Shown here: one piece after another, positions 9,382-17,554 of the stretch | Layout: the number at the start of each line of letters is the position of its first letter | Numbering within the stretch: the stretch's first letter is position 1 | NCBI RefSeq assembly: GCF_019443445.1 | Contig: NZ_CP080378.1 | Location: forward strand, 3,534,001 to 3,598,000 | Source of the DNA: Massilia sp. PAMC28688 | Lineage (GTDB): Bacteria; Pseudomonadota; Gammaproteobacteria; Burkholderiales; Burkholderiaceae_D | Length of the DNA: 64,000 nt | Direction: 5' to 3' | Program-made: the position numbers and the translations under genes | Notes under the pieces: model-generated | Told to the model about the DNA's origin: nothing | Seen by the model: only the letters and a program-made list of their open reading frames with translations | The model's database searches: none

Positions 9382-10855
9382 TTTCGTCGAAGTCTACTGG
9401 CTTGATCAGGTGGTGATCGAAGCCCGCTTCCATGGTGCGCTGGCGCGCGTCGCTCTGGCCCCAGCCGGTGAGGGCAATCATCAGGATGTTTTGCGTGCCG
9501 GCCTTGTCGCGGATGCGGCGCGCGGCCTCATAGCCGTCCATGCTCGGCATGCCGAGGTCCATCACGACCAGCTCGGGCATGAATTCGTCCACCGCCTGCA
9601 CCGCCTCGAAGCCGTCGTAGGCGGTGGCGACGTTGCAGTTTTCGATTTCAAACAAGGCTTGCAGCGAGTCGGCTGCGTCGCGGTTGTCGTCCACCACCAG
9701 AACCCGTGGGCGGCGGTCGGCCAGGCTGAGCGCCGTCTCCGGGGCCGGCGTGGCCGGCAGTTTTTCCTCGCTGACCACGGGCAGCGACACGGTAAATTCG
9801 CTGCCCTTGCCCAATCCTTCGCTGGTCACACTGACACTGCCACCGTGCATTTCGGCGAACTGCCGTGACAGCGACAGGCCAATGCCAAGGCCGCTCGTGA
9901 TCTGGCCGGATGGCGGGCGGCTTTGCTCGAACATGGCAAAGATGCGGCTTAACGCTGCCGGTTCCAGGCCGATGCCGGTATCCTTGATATAGATTTTGAG
10001 GCAGCCTTTTTCAACCAGCGCGCGTACCGAGATATAGCCGTCGACCGGCGTGAACTTGACCGCATTGGACAAAATGTTGGCCACGATCTGCACCACGCGC
10101 GCATAGTCGGCGTTCAGCATGACTTCTTCGTCCGGCATCGCCAGATCAATCTTGATACGGCGCGCTGCGGCAGGCGCGGAGCACAGTTCCATCACGTGAT
10201 TCATGATGGACGTGAAGCTGGTGACTGCGCGCTGAAGCTCTATCTTGCCGCTATTGATGCGCGCCACGTCGAGCAGGTCGTCAACCAGGCGCGTGAGGTG
10301 GGTAACCTGGCGCTCCACTACATCGCACACCTTCTTTACGGGCGCCTGGTCCGGGTACATGTGATTGAGCACGCCCATGGACGTGCGGATGGGCGCCAGC
10401 GGGTTGCGCAGCTCGTGGCCAAGGCTGGCGAGGAATTCATCCTTGCGGCGGTCTGTCTCGCGCACCTGGTACTGCTTTTCGCGCGCGCGCAGCACCGATT
10501 GCAGCGAGGTGATGAGCGTGAGCGTGCGCACCGGGCGCTCCAGCAAGGTGACGTTGCCCAGCACCCCAATGGCCTGGCGCACCGACAGTGAATCCGGTCC
10601 GCGATTGGTCAGCAGGACGATGGGCAGATCCGACCAGTTGGGCTGATGCTGCGCGAATTCGCCCAGCACTTTCAGGCCGCCGTTGGACAGCGCTTCTTCC
10701 ACCGTGAGCACGGCGCCCACGCCGCGCAGCAGCTCCTCGGCCAGCTGGGCGGCGGTGCCCGTGACCAGGTTGTCGACCCCGGCGAGGGTGAGCATTTTGG
10801 AAGCCAGCATGGCATCCTGCCCGGTAGGGGCGTAAATGAGAACGCGTTTTTCCAT
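9323..10855 (-). CDS. Soluble hybrid histidine kinase, KaiC partner
   Basis: 510-residue kinase without transmembrane segments. Residues 1-120 resemble a receiver fold but lack the phospho-acceptor aspartate (VLTVEEAL at the expected strand), so this is a degenerate receiver. HisKA follows with H147 (LGHELRNPL), then HATPase (NILSNAVKFT, DTGIGLE, GLGIGLSL) and a C-terminal receiver from about 385 with the acid pair VVDDN and acceptor in VVMDLGMPSMDG. The start is 12 bases after the KaiC-like stop, so both are one operon. The product probably reads out or controls the KaiC-like ATPase. Confidence 0.9.
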   Translation of the reverse strand: MEKRVLIYAPTGQDAMLASKMLTLAGVDNLVTGTAAQLAEELLRGVGAVLTVEEALSNGGLKVLGEFAQHQPNWSDLPIVLLTNRGPDSLSVRQAIGVLGNVTLLERPVRTLTLITSLQSVLRAREKQYQVRETDRRKDEFLASLGHELRNPLAPIRTSMGVLNHMYPDQAPVKKVCDVVERQVTHLTRLVDDLLDVARINSGKIELQRAVTSFTSIMNHVMELCSAPAAARRIKIDLAMPDEEVMLNADYARVVQIVANILSNAVKFTPVDGYISVRALVEKGCLKIYIKDTGIGLEPAALSRIFAMFEQSRPPSGQITSGLGIGLSLSRQFAEMHGGSVSVTSEGLGKGSEFTVSLPVVSEEKLPATPAPETALSLADRRPRVLVVDDNRDAADSLQALFEIENCNVATAYDGFEAVQAVDEFMPELVVMDLGMPSMDGYEAARRIRDKAGTQNILMIALTGWGQSDARQRTMEAGFDHHLIKPVDFDEIKRLASDRLGKPPALRRVV

Positions 10856-10867
10856 GGGGCGGTCCGG

Positions 10868-12361
10868 TCAGTCGTCCAGCACGCCGTCGGCCTGCGAGTC
10901 GTCGAAAGTGGGTACGCCGGTGAGGATGCCGTGGAAGTTGGTGAGCACGTCGCCCACCGCGATACCCTGGCTGCTCATGCTGAACAGGCGGATGGTGCGC
11001 TCGTGCGGGCCGGCGCGCTTCTTGAAGACCGAGATCGCCTGGCGCACCTTGCCGCGCGCTTCAAAGTAGCGCAGCATGATCACGCCGTCGGCAATGTAGC
11101 TGGCGTCCACCGAGGTCGACATCGACATGCCGATCACGCCCGGCTGCACGCCCACCAGCAGCGTTACCACGCCGCGCTGGCCGAGGTAAGTGAGCAGCTC
11201 GTGCATATGGGTGGCCAAGAAGCGTTCATCCGGCATGGCCTTGAGGTAGCCGTTCAGGCTGTCGATTACGATTACTTTGGCGCCATCGGCCGCTGCGTCG
11301 GTGACCGACTGCATGAATTCACCGGGTGCCATTTCGGCCGGGTCGATCTGCTGAATCTTCAGGCGCCCGCTGTCGAGCGCACCCTGCAGGTCGATGCCAA
11401 GGCCGGTGGAACGCAGCAGCAGATTGTTGGCAGCTTCCTCGAACAGGAACATGGCAGCCTTGTCGCCACGCTGGGTGGCCGCGTACACATATTGCGCGCA
11501 CAAGGAGGACTTGCCGGTGCCGGGTGGACCGGAAATCAGGGTGCTGGTGCCTTCTTCGAGGCCGCCGCCGGTGAGGGCGTCCAATGCGGCGATCCCGCTC
11601 GAGAGCTGGCTGCGGGTGGCCGTGACGCGCGACGAGGCGGCGATCAGGCGCGGATACACGCACAAGCCGCCGGTGACGATCTTGTAGTCATGCGAACCGC
11701 CGCGAAAGGCGATGCCGCGGTACTTGACGATGCGCACCCGGCGCCGCTCGGAGCCGTAATCCTGGTTGATCAGTTCAAGTGTGATGACGCCATGCGCCAC
11801 GCTGCGCACCTGCAGGTCGCCGGACAGTGCGGTGCGGTCATCGAGGAACAGGGTGGTGCAGCCTTTGCCGGCCAGGTACTGCTTGAGGGCCAGCACCTGG
11901 CGCCGGTAGCGCAGGGGACTTTCGGCCAGCAGCTGCAGTTCGGACAGCGAGTCGAGCACCACGCGCGTTGGCTTGTACTTTTCGATGGCGTCGAGAATGC
12001 GCTGGGTGGTCATGCCCATTTCCACTTCGGACGGATGGAAAATGGTGAACTGCTGATCGGGATGAAGGATGTTCTCGTTAGGGATGATGTCCTCGACGTG
12101 AATGCCGTCCATCGACCAGCCGTGCGACAGCGCGACGGCCTTCAGTTCGACCATTGTCTCGGCCAGGGTGATGTAGATGACCGACTCGCCATTGCGCACC
12201 CCTTCGTGCAGGAACTGCAGCGCGAGGGTGGTCTTGCCCGTCCCCGGCTCGCCTTCGATGAGGAACAGCCGGTCGCTGGTCAGGCCGCCGCCCAGAATGG
12301 TGTCAAGGCCCGGCACGCCTGTGGACAGGAAGCGGTTGGTTTCGCTGTTTTGTTGCTCCAT
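10868..12361 (-). CDS. KaiC-like double RecA-fold ATPase
   Basis: 497-residue protein with two tandem KaiC domains. Walker A motifs are GEPGTGKTT (37-45) and GPPGTGKSS (278-286); catalytic acidic residues are E68 (TLAE) and E308/E309 (LFEE). The length is close to cyanobacterial KaiC (about 519). At the C-terminal autophosphorylation site the positions aligned by hand to S431/T432 of cyanobacterial KaiC are S421/Y422. No kaiA or kaiB is nearby; instead a hybrid histidine kinase follows in the same operon. In Proteobacteria such KaiC homologues are usually linked to two-component proteins and not proven to be clocks. Confidence 0.92.
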   Translation of the reverse strand: MEQQNSETNRFLSTGVPGLDTILGGGLTSDRLFLIEGEPGTGKTTLALQFLHEGVRNGESVIYITLAETMVELKAVALSHGWSMDGIHVEDIIPNENILHPDQQFTIFHPSEVEMGMTTQRILDAIEKYKPTRVVLDSLSELQLLAESPLRYRRQVLALKQYLAGKGCTTLFLDDRTALSGDLQVRSVAHGVITLELINQDYGSERRRVRIVKYRGIAFRGGSHDYKIVTGGLCVYPRLIAASSRVTATRSQLSSGIAALDALTGGGLEEGTSTLISGPPGTGKSSLCAQYVYAATQRGDKAAMFLFEEAANNLLLRSTGLGIDLQGALDSGRLKIQQIDPAEMAPGEFMQSVTDAAADGAKVIVIDSLNGYLKAMPDERFLATHMHELLTYLGQRGVVTLLVGVQPGVIGMSMSTSVDASYIADGVIMLRYFEARGKVRQAISVFKKRAGPHERTIRLFSMSSQGIAVGDVLTNFHGILTGVPTFDDSQADGVLDD

Positions 12362-12580
12362 GTAACGGGCCTTTGCGACGTGAGGTTTTATATATGCAAC
12401 TATTCTAATGGGATACTACTGAAACAGGCGCGCGAGAACGGTGCGCTTGTGAACATAACAATACACTTTGTCCTGCTCAGCTGATGGGAGACATCTGCGC
12501 AGACTTCTGATTTGGCGCAAGGCGCCAAGGGAATTTTTTCTCAGGCAGATTTTCCGCTTCATGACAGCGCCAAGCTCTGA

Positions 12581-12586
12581 TATAAT
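12581..12586 (+). promoter_or_regulatory. -10 box of the tRNA-Pro promoter
   Basis: A perfect TATAAT lies 11 bases before the mature tRNA 5' end, which puts the transcription start a few bases upstream of the tRNA. A convincing -35 is not seen; CTTCAT at 12557-12562 would give an 18-base spacer. Confidence 0.6.
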
Positions 12587-12597
12587 TCGCAACTCGT

Positions 12598-12674
12598 CGG
12601 GGCGTAGCGCAGCCTGGTAGCGTACTTGCATGGGGTGCAAGGGGTCGGAAGTTCGAATCTTCTCGCCCCGACCA
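12598..12674 (+). tRNA. tRNA-Pro (anticodon GGG)
   Basis: A 77-base cloverleaf can be folded by eye. Acceptor stem CGGGGCG pairs with CGCCCCG; D arm GCGC...GCGT; anticodon stem CTTGC/GCAAG with loop ATGGGGT giving anticodon GGG; T arm GGAAG TTCGAAT CTTCT. The 3' ACCA is encoded. It reads proline codon CCC (and CCU by wobble). It stands alone with its own promoter and terminator. Confidence 0.97.
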
Positions 12675-12690
12675 ATAGAATCAAAGACTT

Positions 12691-12716
12691 AGGCCAGCCT
12701 CCGTGCTGGCCTTTTT
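12691..12716 (+). terminator. Rho-independent terminator of tRNA-Pro
   Basis: An 8-base perfect stem (AGGCCAGC with GCTGGCCT) with a 6-base loop is followed by a run of T residues, 17 bases after the tRNA. This is a textbook intrinsic terminator. Confidence 0.88.
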
Positions 12717-12730
12717 CTCGTTGTAAAGTT

Positions 12731-13153
12731 TTGATGTGGCTACCCCTACGCATCGGGTAAGTTGTGGCGCCTCTTGATTGGACTCCGGTTTCTCGATGAT
12801 GAGCAGGTCATCAAGGTAGACTTTGACAAAGAAGAGGTAAGGCAACTATCACGCAACCTTCCCCTTTGTAGAGCAATGCGGCACCGGGATTAACAGCACT
12901 GAAACCGTTGGATTTGCGGCAAGAACAGCCAAGCAGAATCCTAGAACATGGCGGTCAGTGGCTTTTCCGAGTTCAGACCTTGAAAAAATGTCTTCTTCTC
13001 AAGCTGGTAATTTTCCCAGTTGAGGGACCTGCGGATGATGGCCCACGCAAGAACGCTTTTAAAGAGATCACCGACGAAATGACGAGTGCAGGAGCGGCGG
13101 TAAACGACTACGCTGACAAAACATCAATTTTGCAGAAGATCTCGGTCCACTGA
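12731..13153 (+). other. Lower-GC stretch with decayed coding remnants
   Basis: This region has no gene with a good start. On the plus strand one open frame (about 12731-12892) reads LRFLDDEQVIKVDFDKEEV before stopping; a second frame continues from about 12842 to 13025 with protein-like composition; a third (12908-13153, 81 codons from TTG, no Shine-Dalgarno) ends in a hydrophilic segment KEITDEMTSAGAAVNDYADK. GC content is visibly lower than in the flanking genes. Overlapping interrupted frames next to a tRNA suggest remnants of an inserted element, but no integrase or att repeat was found. Confidence 0.35.
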
Positions 13154-13177
13154 TTTGCTGTGAGGCTTGCCACCCTT

Positions 13178-13573
13178 TTACTTCACCATGGTGCGCAAAG
13201 GCTCATCGTACTCGACGAACAGCCTCCCGTTGCGAGCCAGCCAGCATTCAGTGAGGCGCTTTGCTTCGAGAGGATTATCGTGAAAAATGCGAACTCGCAT
13301 GGCGAACACTTTGTCAAACCGCTGGAGTCCTGGATCGAAGGACTCCAGGGACGCCAAAACGAAGGCGGCACGCGATACGTTAACGAACTCTGCGTTTCGC
13401 TTGGCCGCTACGGCGATCATTTTTGGTGAGCGGTCTATTCCAACGTAAATGCCGTTTTTGAGCTGCCGACAAATCAGGGAAGCGGCAATGCCATGCCCAC
13501 AGCCAATCTCGAGAATCCGGTCGTTTGGCTGGACATGCATCGCCTCCACAAACTTTTGAATGCGATTTGACAC
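13178..13573 (-). CDS. Short class I SAM-dependent methyltransferase
   Basis: 131-residue protein with the Rossmann motif I ILEIGCGHGIAASLI (residues 20-34) and acidic residue D47 in VGIDRSPKMI, which together bind S-adenosylmethionine. The start is GTG at 13573 with AGGAGA a few bases upstream. Methyltransferases with this fold usually run to 180 residues or more, so the C-terminal part of the sheet and substrate region may be missing; the gene ends beside the decayed low-GC stretch. The substrate is unknown. Confidence 0.7.
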   Translation of the reverse strand: MSNRIQKFVEAMHVQPNDRILEIGCGHGIAASLICRQLKNGIYVGIDRSPKMIAVAAKRNAEFVNVSRAAFVLASLESFDPGLQRFDKVFAMRVRIFHDNPLEAKRLTECWLARNGRLFVEYDEPLRTMVK

Positions 13574-13691
13574 GGGATGTCTCCTCGTCTCGGCCAGGCG
13601 TGGACGTACGCGATCATTGCCCAGTCAAAGGTGGGAAAGATGAACCAGGCAGTACCGCTGTGGTAGAGCTGGTGACTGCCCGGCCTGATCG

Positions 13692-13802
13692 TCAAGCGTT
13701 GCTCGGAAGCAGGACCAGAAATACCAGCGACAGGCCGGCCAACAAGGCCCCCTGAAGACTGAGCACGATTGCGGGAATACGAAGCTCTGTAGGGATTTTC
13801 AT
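13692..13802 (-). CDS. Tiny hydrophobic membrane peptide (36 aa)
   Basis: A 37-codon frame starts at ATG 13802 with GTGAGG upstream and encodes MKIPTELRIPAIVLSLQGAL followed by a strongly hydrophobic tail (about 22 residues, one membrane span). It could be a genuine single-span peptide, or the 5' end of a truncated membrane-protein gene. It sits 118 bases upstream of the methyltransferase on the same strand. Confidence 0.35.
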   Translation of the reverse strand: MKIPTELRIPAIVLSLQGALLAGLSLVFLVLLPSNA

Positions 13803-14016
13803 ATCGACCTCACTTTCGTTAGGAGTGCCACCATGTTAAGCCCGGGCCGTTGCGCGATGATGTCGGTGAAAGCTAGACGAATTTGTAGGATCAGTCTGAA
13901 TTTGCGGCCACGGGAGCGAATGCTTGGCCTCTCGGTATCGAATGTGGGGCGCCGCACAGAGCGCAGCATCAGGGCCTCGTATCTTCGCATGACCAATCAA
14001 AGTCAAGGAGCAGCCC

Positions 14017-14187
14017 ATGCCAACCGGATCAAGCCCCAAGCGCGAGCGCGAGTTCAAGGAACTGGAAAGCAAATTCAAGAAGGAACACCGCTACCCCGGC
14101 CGGGAAGAGGAGGTGGCCGCACGCATCGTTAACAAGCAGCGCGCGGAACACGGTGAAACCAAGGACGCCAAAGACAGTAAGAAGTAA
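14017..14187 (+). CDS. Small charged KRERE-type protein (56 aa)
   Basis: A 56-residue, very hydrophilic protein starts at ATG 14017 with CAAGGAG upstream. It begins MPTGSSPKREREFKELESKF and contains a helix ending AARIVNKQRAEHG. This resembles a widespread family of small basic proteins beginning M-P-x-G-S-x-K-R-E-R and often annotated as plasmid-stabilisation or Rho-N-like; function unknown. It ends one base before the convergent VWA gene. It is a real gene judging by codon use and ribosome binding site. Confidence 0.75.
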   Translation: MPTGSSPKREREFKELESKFKKEHRYPGREEEVAARIVNKQRAEHGETKDAKDSKK

Positions 14188-14188
14188 C

Positions 14189-15334
14189 TCAGGCCGCTAT
14201 CGCGATATTGTTCTGCGCGGCCCATGCCGACATATCCTGCTTCTTGATGGCCGAGGCCATCAGATCGGGGAATTTGTCTGGCGTGCAGGCAAAGCACGGA
14301 ATGCCCAGCTGCGCAAAATGGGCAGCGTGGCGCCGGTCATAGCTCGGCGCGCCGCTGTCGTCGAGCGCAAGCAGGGCGATCATCTGCATGCCGCTGGCGG
14401 CCATAGCGGCGGCGCGGGAGAGCATCTGTGCAGCGTTGCCGCCCTCGTAGAGGTCGCTGATCAGCACGAAGATCGTTTCCTGGGGGCGTTTGACCAGCCC
14501 CTGGCAGTACGCCAGCGCCTTGTCGATATCGGTGCCGCCCCCAAGCTGCGTGCCGAACAGCACCTCCACCGGGTCTTGCAGCAGCGGGGTCAGGTCAACC
14601 ACGGCGGTGTCGAACACCACCACCTGCGTGCTGACCGCCTTGATGCTCGCCAGGACCGCCGCGAACACGCTGGCATACACCACGGATGGGGCCATTGACC
14701 CGCTCTGGTCCACGCACAGCACAATGTCGCGCAAGCTCTGGCTCTTGCGCGCAAAGCCCACGCGCGTTTCGGGAATGATGGTCTGGTAGTCCGCCTGGTA
14801 ATGCTTGAGGTTGGCGCGAATGGTACGCAGCCAGTTGATCTCGTTGTGCCGCGGACGGTTGTTGCGCGCCGCCCGGTTCAGACTTCCGCTCACGGCTTGC
14901 CGCAACGGATTGGCCAACTTGCGCTCCAGCTCTTCCACCACCACGCGGACTACCTGGCGTGCCGTGTCCTTGGTCTTGCGCGGCATCATGTGATTGAGCG
15001 AGAGCAGGGTGGCCACCAGGTGCACGTCCGGCTGCACGCTGCGCAGCATTTCCGGCTCCAGCAGCATGCGCTCCAGGCCGAGGCGCTCCATGGCGTCCTT
15101 TTGCATCACCTGCACCACGCTGGAAGGAAAATACTCGCGGATGTCGCCCAGCCAGCGCGCGACGTTCGGCGCGGACCCACCCAGGCCGCCCCGTCCCTCC
15201 TGCTTGTCGTACAGGGCCGACAAGGTGCGCTCCAGCGCCGCATCTTGTGGCGGCAGTGGCAGGTTGTCCGCTTCGCTCCCCAGCAGCAGGCGCCAGCGCC
15301 GTGCCAGCGCCTCCTTTGTGATCTCGGTACTCAT
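14189..15334 (-). CDS. VWA-domain protein of MoxR-linked operon
   Basis: 381-residue cytosolic protein. Residues 1-195 are helical and of unknown fold; residues about 200-370 form a von Willebrand factor A domain with a complete MIDAS metal site: D209, S211, S213 (DQSGS), T268 (GGGT) and D294 (LISD). VWA proteins encoded with MoxR AAA ATPases (as in ChlD/ChlI, NorD/NorQ or ViaA/RavA) act as metal-dependent adaptors for the ATPase. It is the last gene of a five-gene operon, its start overlapping the DUF5682 stop as ATGA. The target is unknown. Confidence 0.88.
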   Translation of the reverse strand: MSTEITKEALARRWRLLLGSEADNLPLPPQDAALERTLSALYDKQEGRGGLGGSAPNVARWLGDIREYFPSSVVQVMQKDAMERLGLERMLLEPEMLRSVQPDVHLVATLLSLNHMMPRKTKDTARQVVRVVVEELERKLANPLRQAVSGSLNRAARNNRPRHNEINWLRTIRANLKHYQADYQTIIPETRVGFARKSQSLRDIVLCVDQSGSMAPSVVYASVFAAVLASIKAVSTQVVVFDTAVVDLTPLLQDPVEVLFGTQLGGGTDIDKALAYCQGLVKRPQETIFVLISDLYEGGNAAQMLSRAAAMAASGMQMIALLALDDSGAPSYDRRHAAHFAQLGIPCFACTPDKFPDLMASAIKKQDMSAWAAQNNIAIAA

Positions 15335-17553
15335 GCTGCTTCCTCGGTTGGTGCGCGCGGTCCTGTCAAGAGATGGAGGATGGGCAGCACGAGCGCGGCG
15401 CGCTGCTCATCTACTTCGCTGGCCACGGCCGCCTGCGGGAGCGCGGCGCTGCCGTGCACCACACGCTCGCCCAGCTGGCGTCGCTCGGCCGCTTCAAAGG
15501 TGGAAAAGGTGCGGCGCAGCAGCGGCAGCAGTTCCACAAAGGCGTCGTCGCTCAGGCCAGCCACCCAGCCGTGCAGGATTTGCCATAAGGCGTCGTTAAC
15601 GATCAGGAGCAGGCCGCTGCCGCGCAGGAAGCCTTCGAGCCACTCGGCTGTCGCACTCGGGTTGACGGGATTGGTACAGGCCAGCGACAGCGCCTGCGCG
15701 CACTGCTCCACGCTCCAGTACTCCTGCTCAAACAGCAGGCGCACGGCGCGCCCGGCGATGAGGGCGTGGGCCTGCAGCCGCACACACTCGGCCAGGGCCG
15801 CGTGCCATGCGGCCTTGTGCTCGGGATGTTGCAGCAGCGACAGCGCACTGTCAGCCTGGATCATTTTGCCAAGCAGTGCCTGCGCCGCTTCTTCATTGAT
15901 GCCGCGTGCGGCCACCGGCAGGGCGATGCAGGCGCGCTGCACCAGACCATCGACCACCGTGCCGACGCTGCCTGTGTCGGTGCCGCGCACATTCCCGTAG
16001 CGAAGAACGTTGGCCAGTGGCGCCACCGCAGCGAGCAGCATGCCGGCGTCATGGGTGCCGGCAGCGATGGCTTGCATGCGCTCCATGAGCACCGGTACGG
16101 CCAGGCGCACGTCGGCCAGCAGCATGCCTTCGACCAGCGCGGTCAGCTCCGGCAGCTGCTGCACCTGGCTGGCCTTGTGGCGCAAGAAGCCGTCGCACGC
16201 CAGTTCCAGTGTCGCGCCCCAGACATTGGCCTCGATGAGTTTCAGTTCGAAGTCCGGTTCCCACGCCAGCACCCAGCGCTCGTGAAAGCTGCCGCTCTTG
16301 CCGCTGACGGTGCGGGTCTTGCCCCAGTCGATGCCCAGCAACTGCAGGCGATGCAGGAAGGTGCTTTTTTCGAGCTGGCTTGTCTGGCGCAGGTCCAGGT
16401 CCAGGTCCACCTGGTCAGCGCGCGGCGCCATGCGCAGGCGCTTTTGCAGCTGGCGTACGTCCTGCGTCAGGGGCAGCGTGGGCGTGGCCGCGGGCACCGC
16501 TCCCAGCCTGTCATTGACGAGCAGCTCGCGCTCGATCAGCCGCAAGGGTGCATCGCTGTCGCCGAACAGCACGCTTTGCAGCGCTTCGAGCAGTTCGCCC
16601 AGGCCAGCGCGCGAGCGCTCGCGCAGGCTGGCCAGGGTGTCAGCCAGGCGCAGGGCCTCGATCACGTGCGCCGACGACGCGTCGAGCCCGTGATTGCGCA
16701 GCAGGCGCACAGCGTCCGTCAGCCAGTAGATCGATGCCTTGTGCGGCGTGTGCCACAGGTGGTGATACCAGCCCGGCGCCTGCACGCCGGCACCGTAGCC
16801 ACTGTCAAGACTGAGCCGCCCGTAGGTCCAGGGCGTCCAGGTGGCTGCCACCTTCGCCTTGGGCAGGTCGCTCAGCAGGTCCTTGTCATGTTTGGCGGTC
16901 GGCATCTGGCGCAATGCCGGCACGTGCCAGGCGCCGCAGATGACGGCGATGTTCTGGTGCCCCTGCTTGACGGCTTGCCGGATCATCTGGCGCATGTGGG
17001 CTTCGCGCTGTGCTTCGCGCGCAGGCAGCGGATCGTTCAGCGCATGGCGGGCCACCGTCATCATTTCTTCGATGGCCGCGAACAGTTCCAGGCTGTCGTG
17101 GCGCTGTTCGACCAGGTGGTCCCACCAGGTCTCGGTATCGGCAAAGCCGGCTGCCTGCGCCAGTCCTGCCAGGGCGTCGCCGCTGGAGGAGACCTGGCGC
17201 GCCATTTCTTCGTCAGGCTCGTGCACCGTCATGCCGGCGGCCAGCGTGTGCGCCATGGGCAGGTCGATGAAGCGGGTCGGCACGCCATGCGCCTGGCCAT
17301 ATGAGATGGCTTGCCATTCGGGGGAGAACTGCGCGAACGGGAAGTACACGGCGTGCTGCGGCATGGCCGGTACGTAGACCAGCAGGGCCACCGGCGGCTT
17401 CATGTCTGCGTCGGCGGCGAGGCAGAGCAGGTCGTCGGCTTCCGGCGGGCCTTCGATGAGGATGGCGTCGGGCTGCAGCTGCTCGAGTGCCTGCGCCAGG
17501 CTGCGCGCGCAGCCCGGACCATGGTGGCGGATGCCGAACAGGTGGACCGTCAT
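15331..17553 (-). CDS. DUF5682 family protein, possible TraB/TIKI-like hydrolase
   Basis: 740-residue protein matching DUF5682. The N-terminal 220 residues carry two GxxH motifs, G7-H10 (FGIRHHGPG) and G207-H210 (CGAWH), with an acidic IEGPPE motif at 33-38 and an REAHMRQMI segment near 184. This arrangement is that of the TraB/TIKI/EreA-ChaN-like fold, whose members include metal-dependent hydrolases; that link is my inference. The remaining 520 residues are mostly helical with no motif I can name. It starts one base after the MoxR stop and overlaps the VWA start. Confidence 0.8.
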   Translation of the reverse strand: MTVHLFGIRHHGPGCARSLAQALEQLQPDAILIEGPPEADDLLCLAADADMKPPVALLVYVPAMPQHAVYFPFAQFSPEWQAISYGQAHGVPTRFIDLPMAHTLAAGMTVHEPDEEMARQVSSSGDALAGLAQAAGFADTETWWDHLVEQRHDSLELFAAIEEMMTVARHALNDPLPAREAQREAHMRQMIRQAVKQGHQNIAVICGAWHVPALRQMPTAKHDKDLLSDLPKAKVAATWTPWTYGRLSLDSGYGAGVQAPGWYHHLWHTPHKASIYWLTDAVRLLRNHGLDASSAHVIEALRLADTLASLRERSRAGLGELLEALQSVLFGDSDAPLRLIERELLVNDRLGAVPAATPTLPLTQDVRQLQKRLRMAPRADQVDLDLDLRQTSQLEKSTFLHRLQLLGIDWGKTRTVSGKSGSFHERWVLAWEPDFELKLIEANVWGATLELACDGFLRHKASQVQQLPELTALVEGMLLADVRLAVPVLMERMQAIAAGTHDAGMLLAAVAPLANVLRYGNVRGTDTGSVGTVVDGLVQRACIALPVAARGINEEAAQALLGKMIQADSALSLLQHPEHKAAWHAALAECVRLQAHALIAGRAVRLLFEQEYWSVEQCAQALSLACTNPVNPSATAEWLEGFLRGSGLLLIVNDALWQILHGWVAGLSDDAFVELLPLLRRTFSTFEAAERRQLGERVVHGSAALPQAAVASEVDEQRAALVLPILHLLTGPRAPTEEAA

Positions 17554-17554
17554 G

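Noticed and set aside
10646..12484. 612-codon plus-strand frame opposite the KaiC-like gene
   Set aside because: Antisense shadow; KaiC motifs and ribosome site are on the minus strand.
12512..12528. 7-base inverted repeat TTGGCGC with a T-rich run after it
   Set aside because: No gene upstream on the plus strand that it could terminate, and it lies between divergent genes.
13474..13695. Minus-strand frame starting TTG and overlapping the methyltransferase start
   Set aside because: No ribosome site, and it reads into the methyltransferase out of frame; kept only as part of the low-GC scar.
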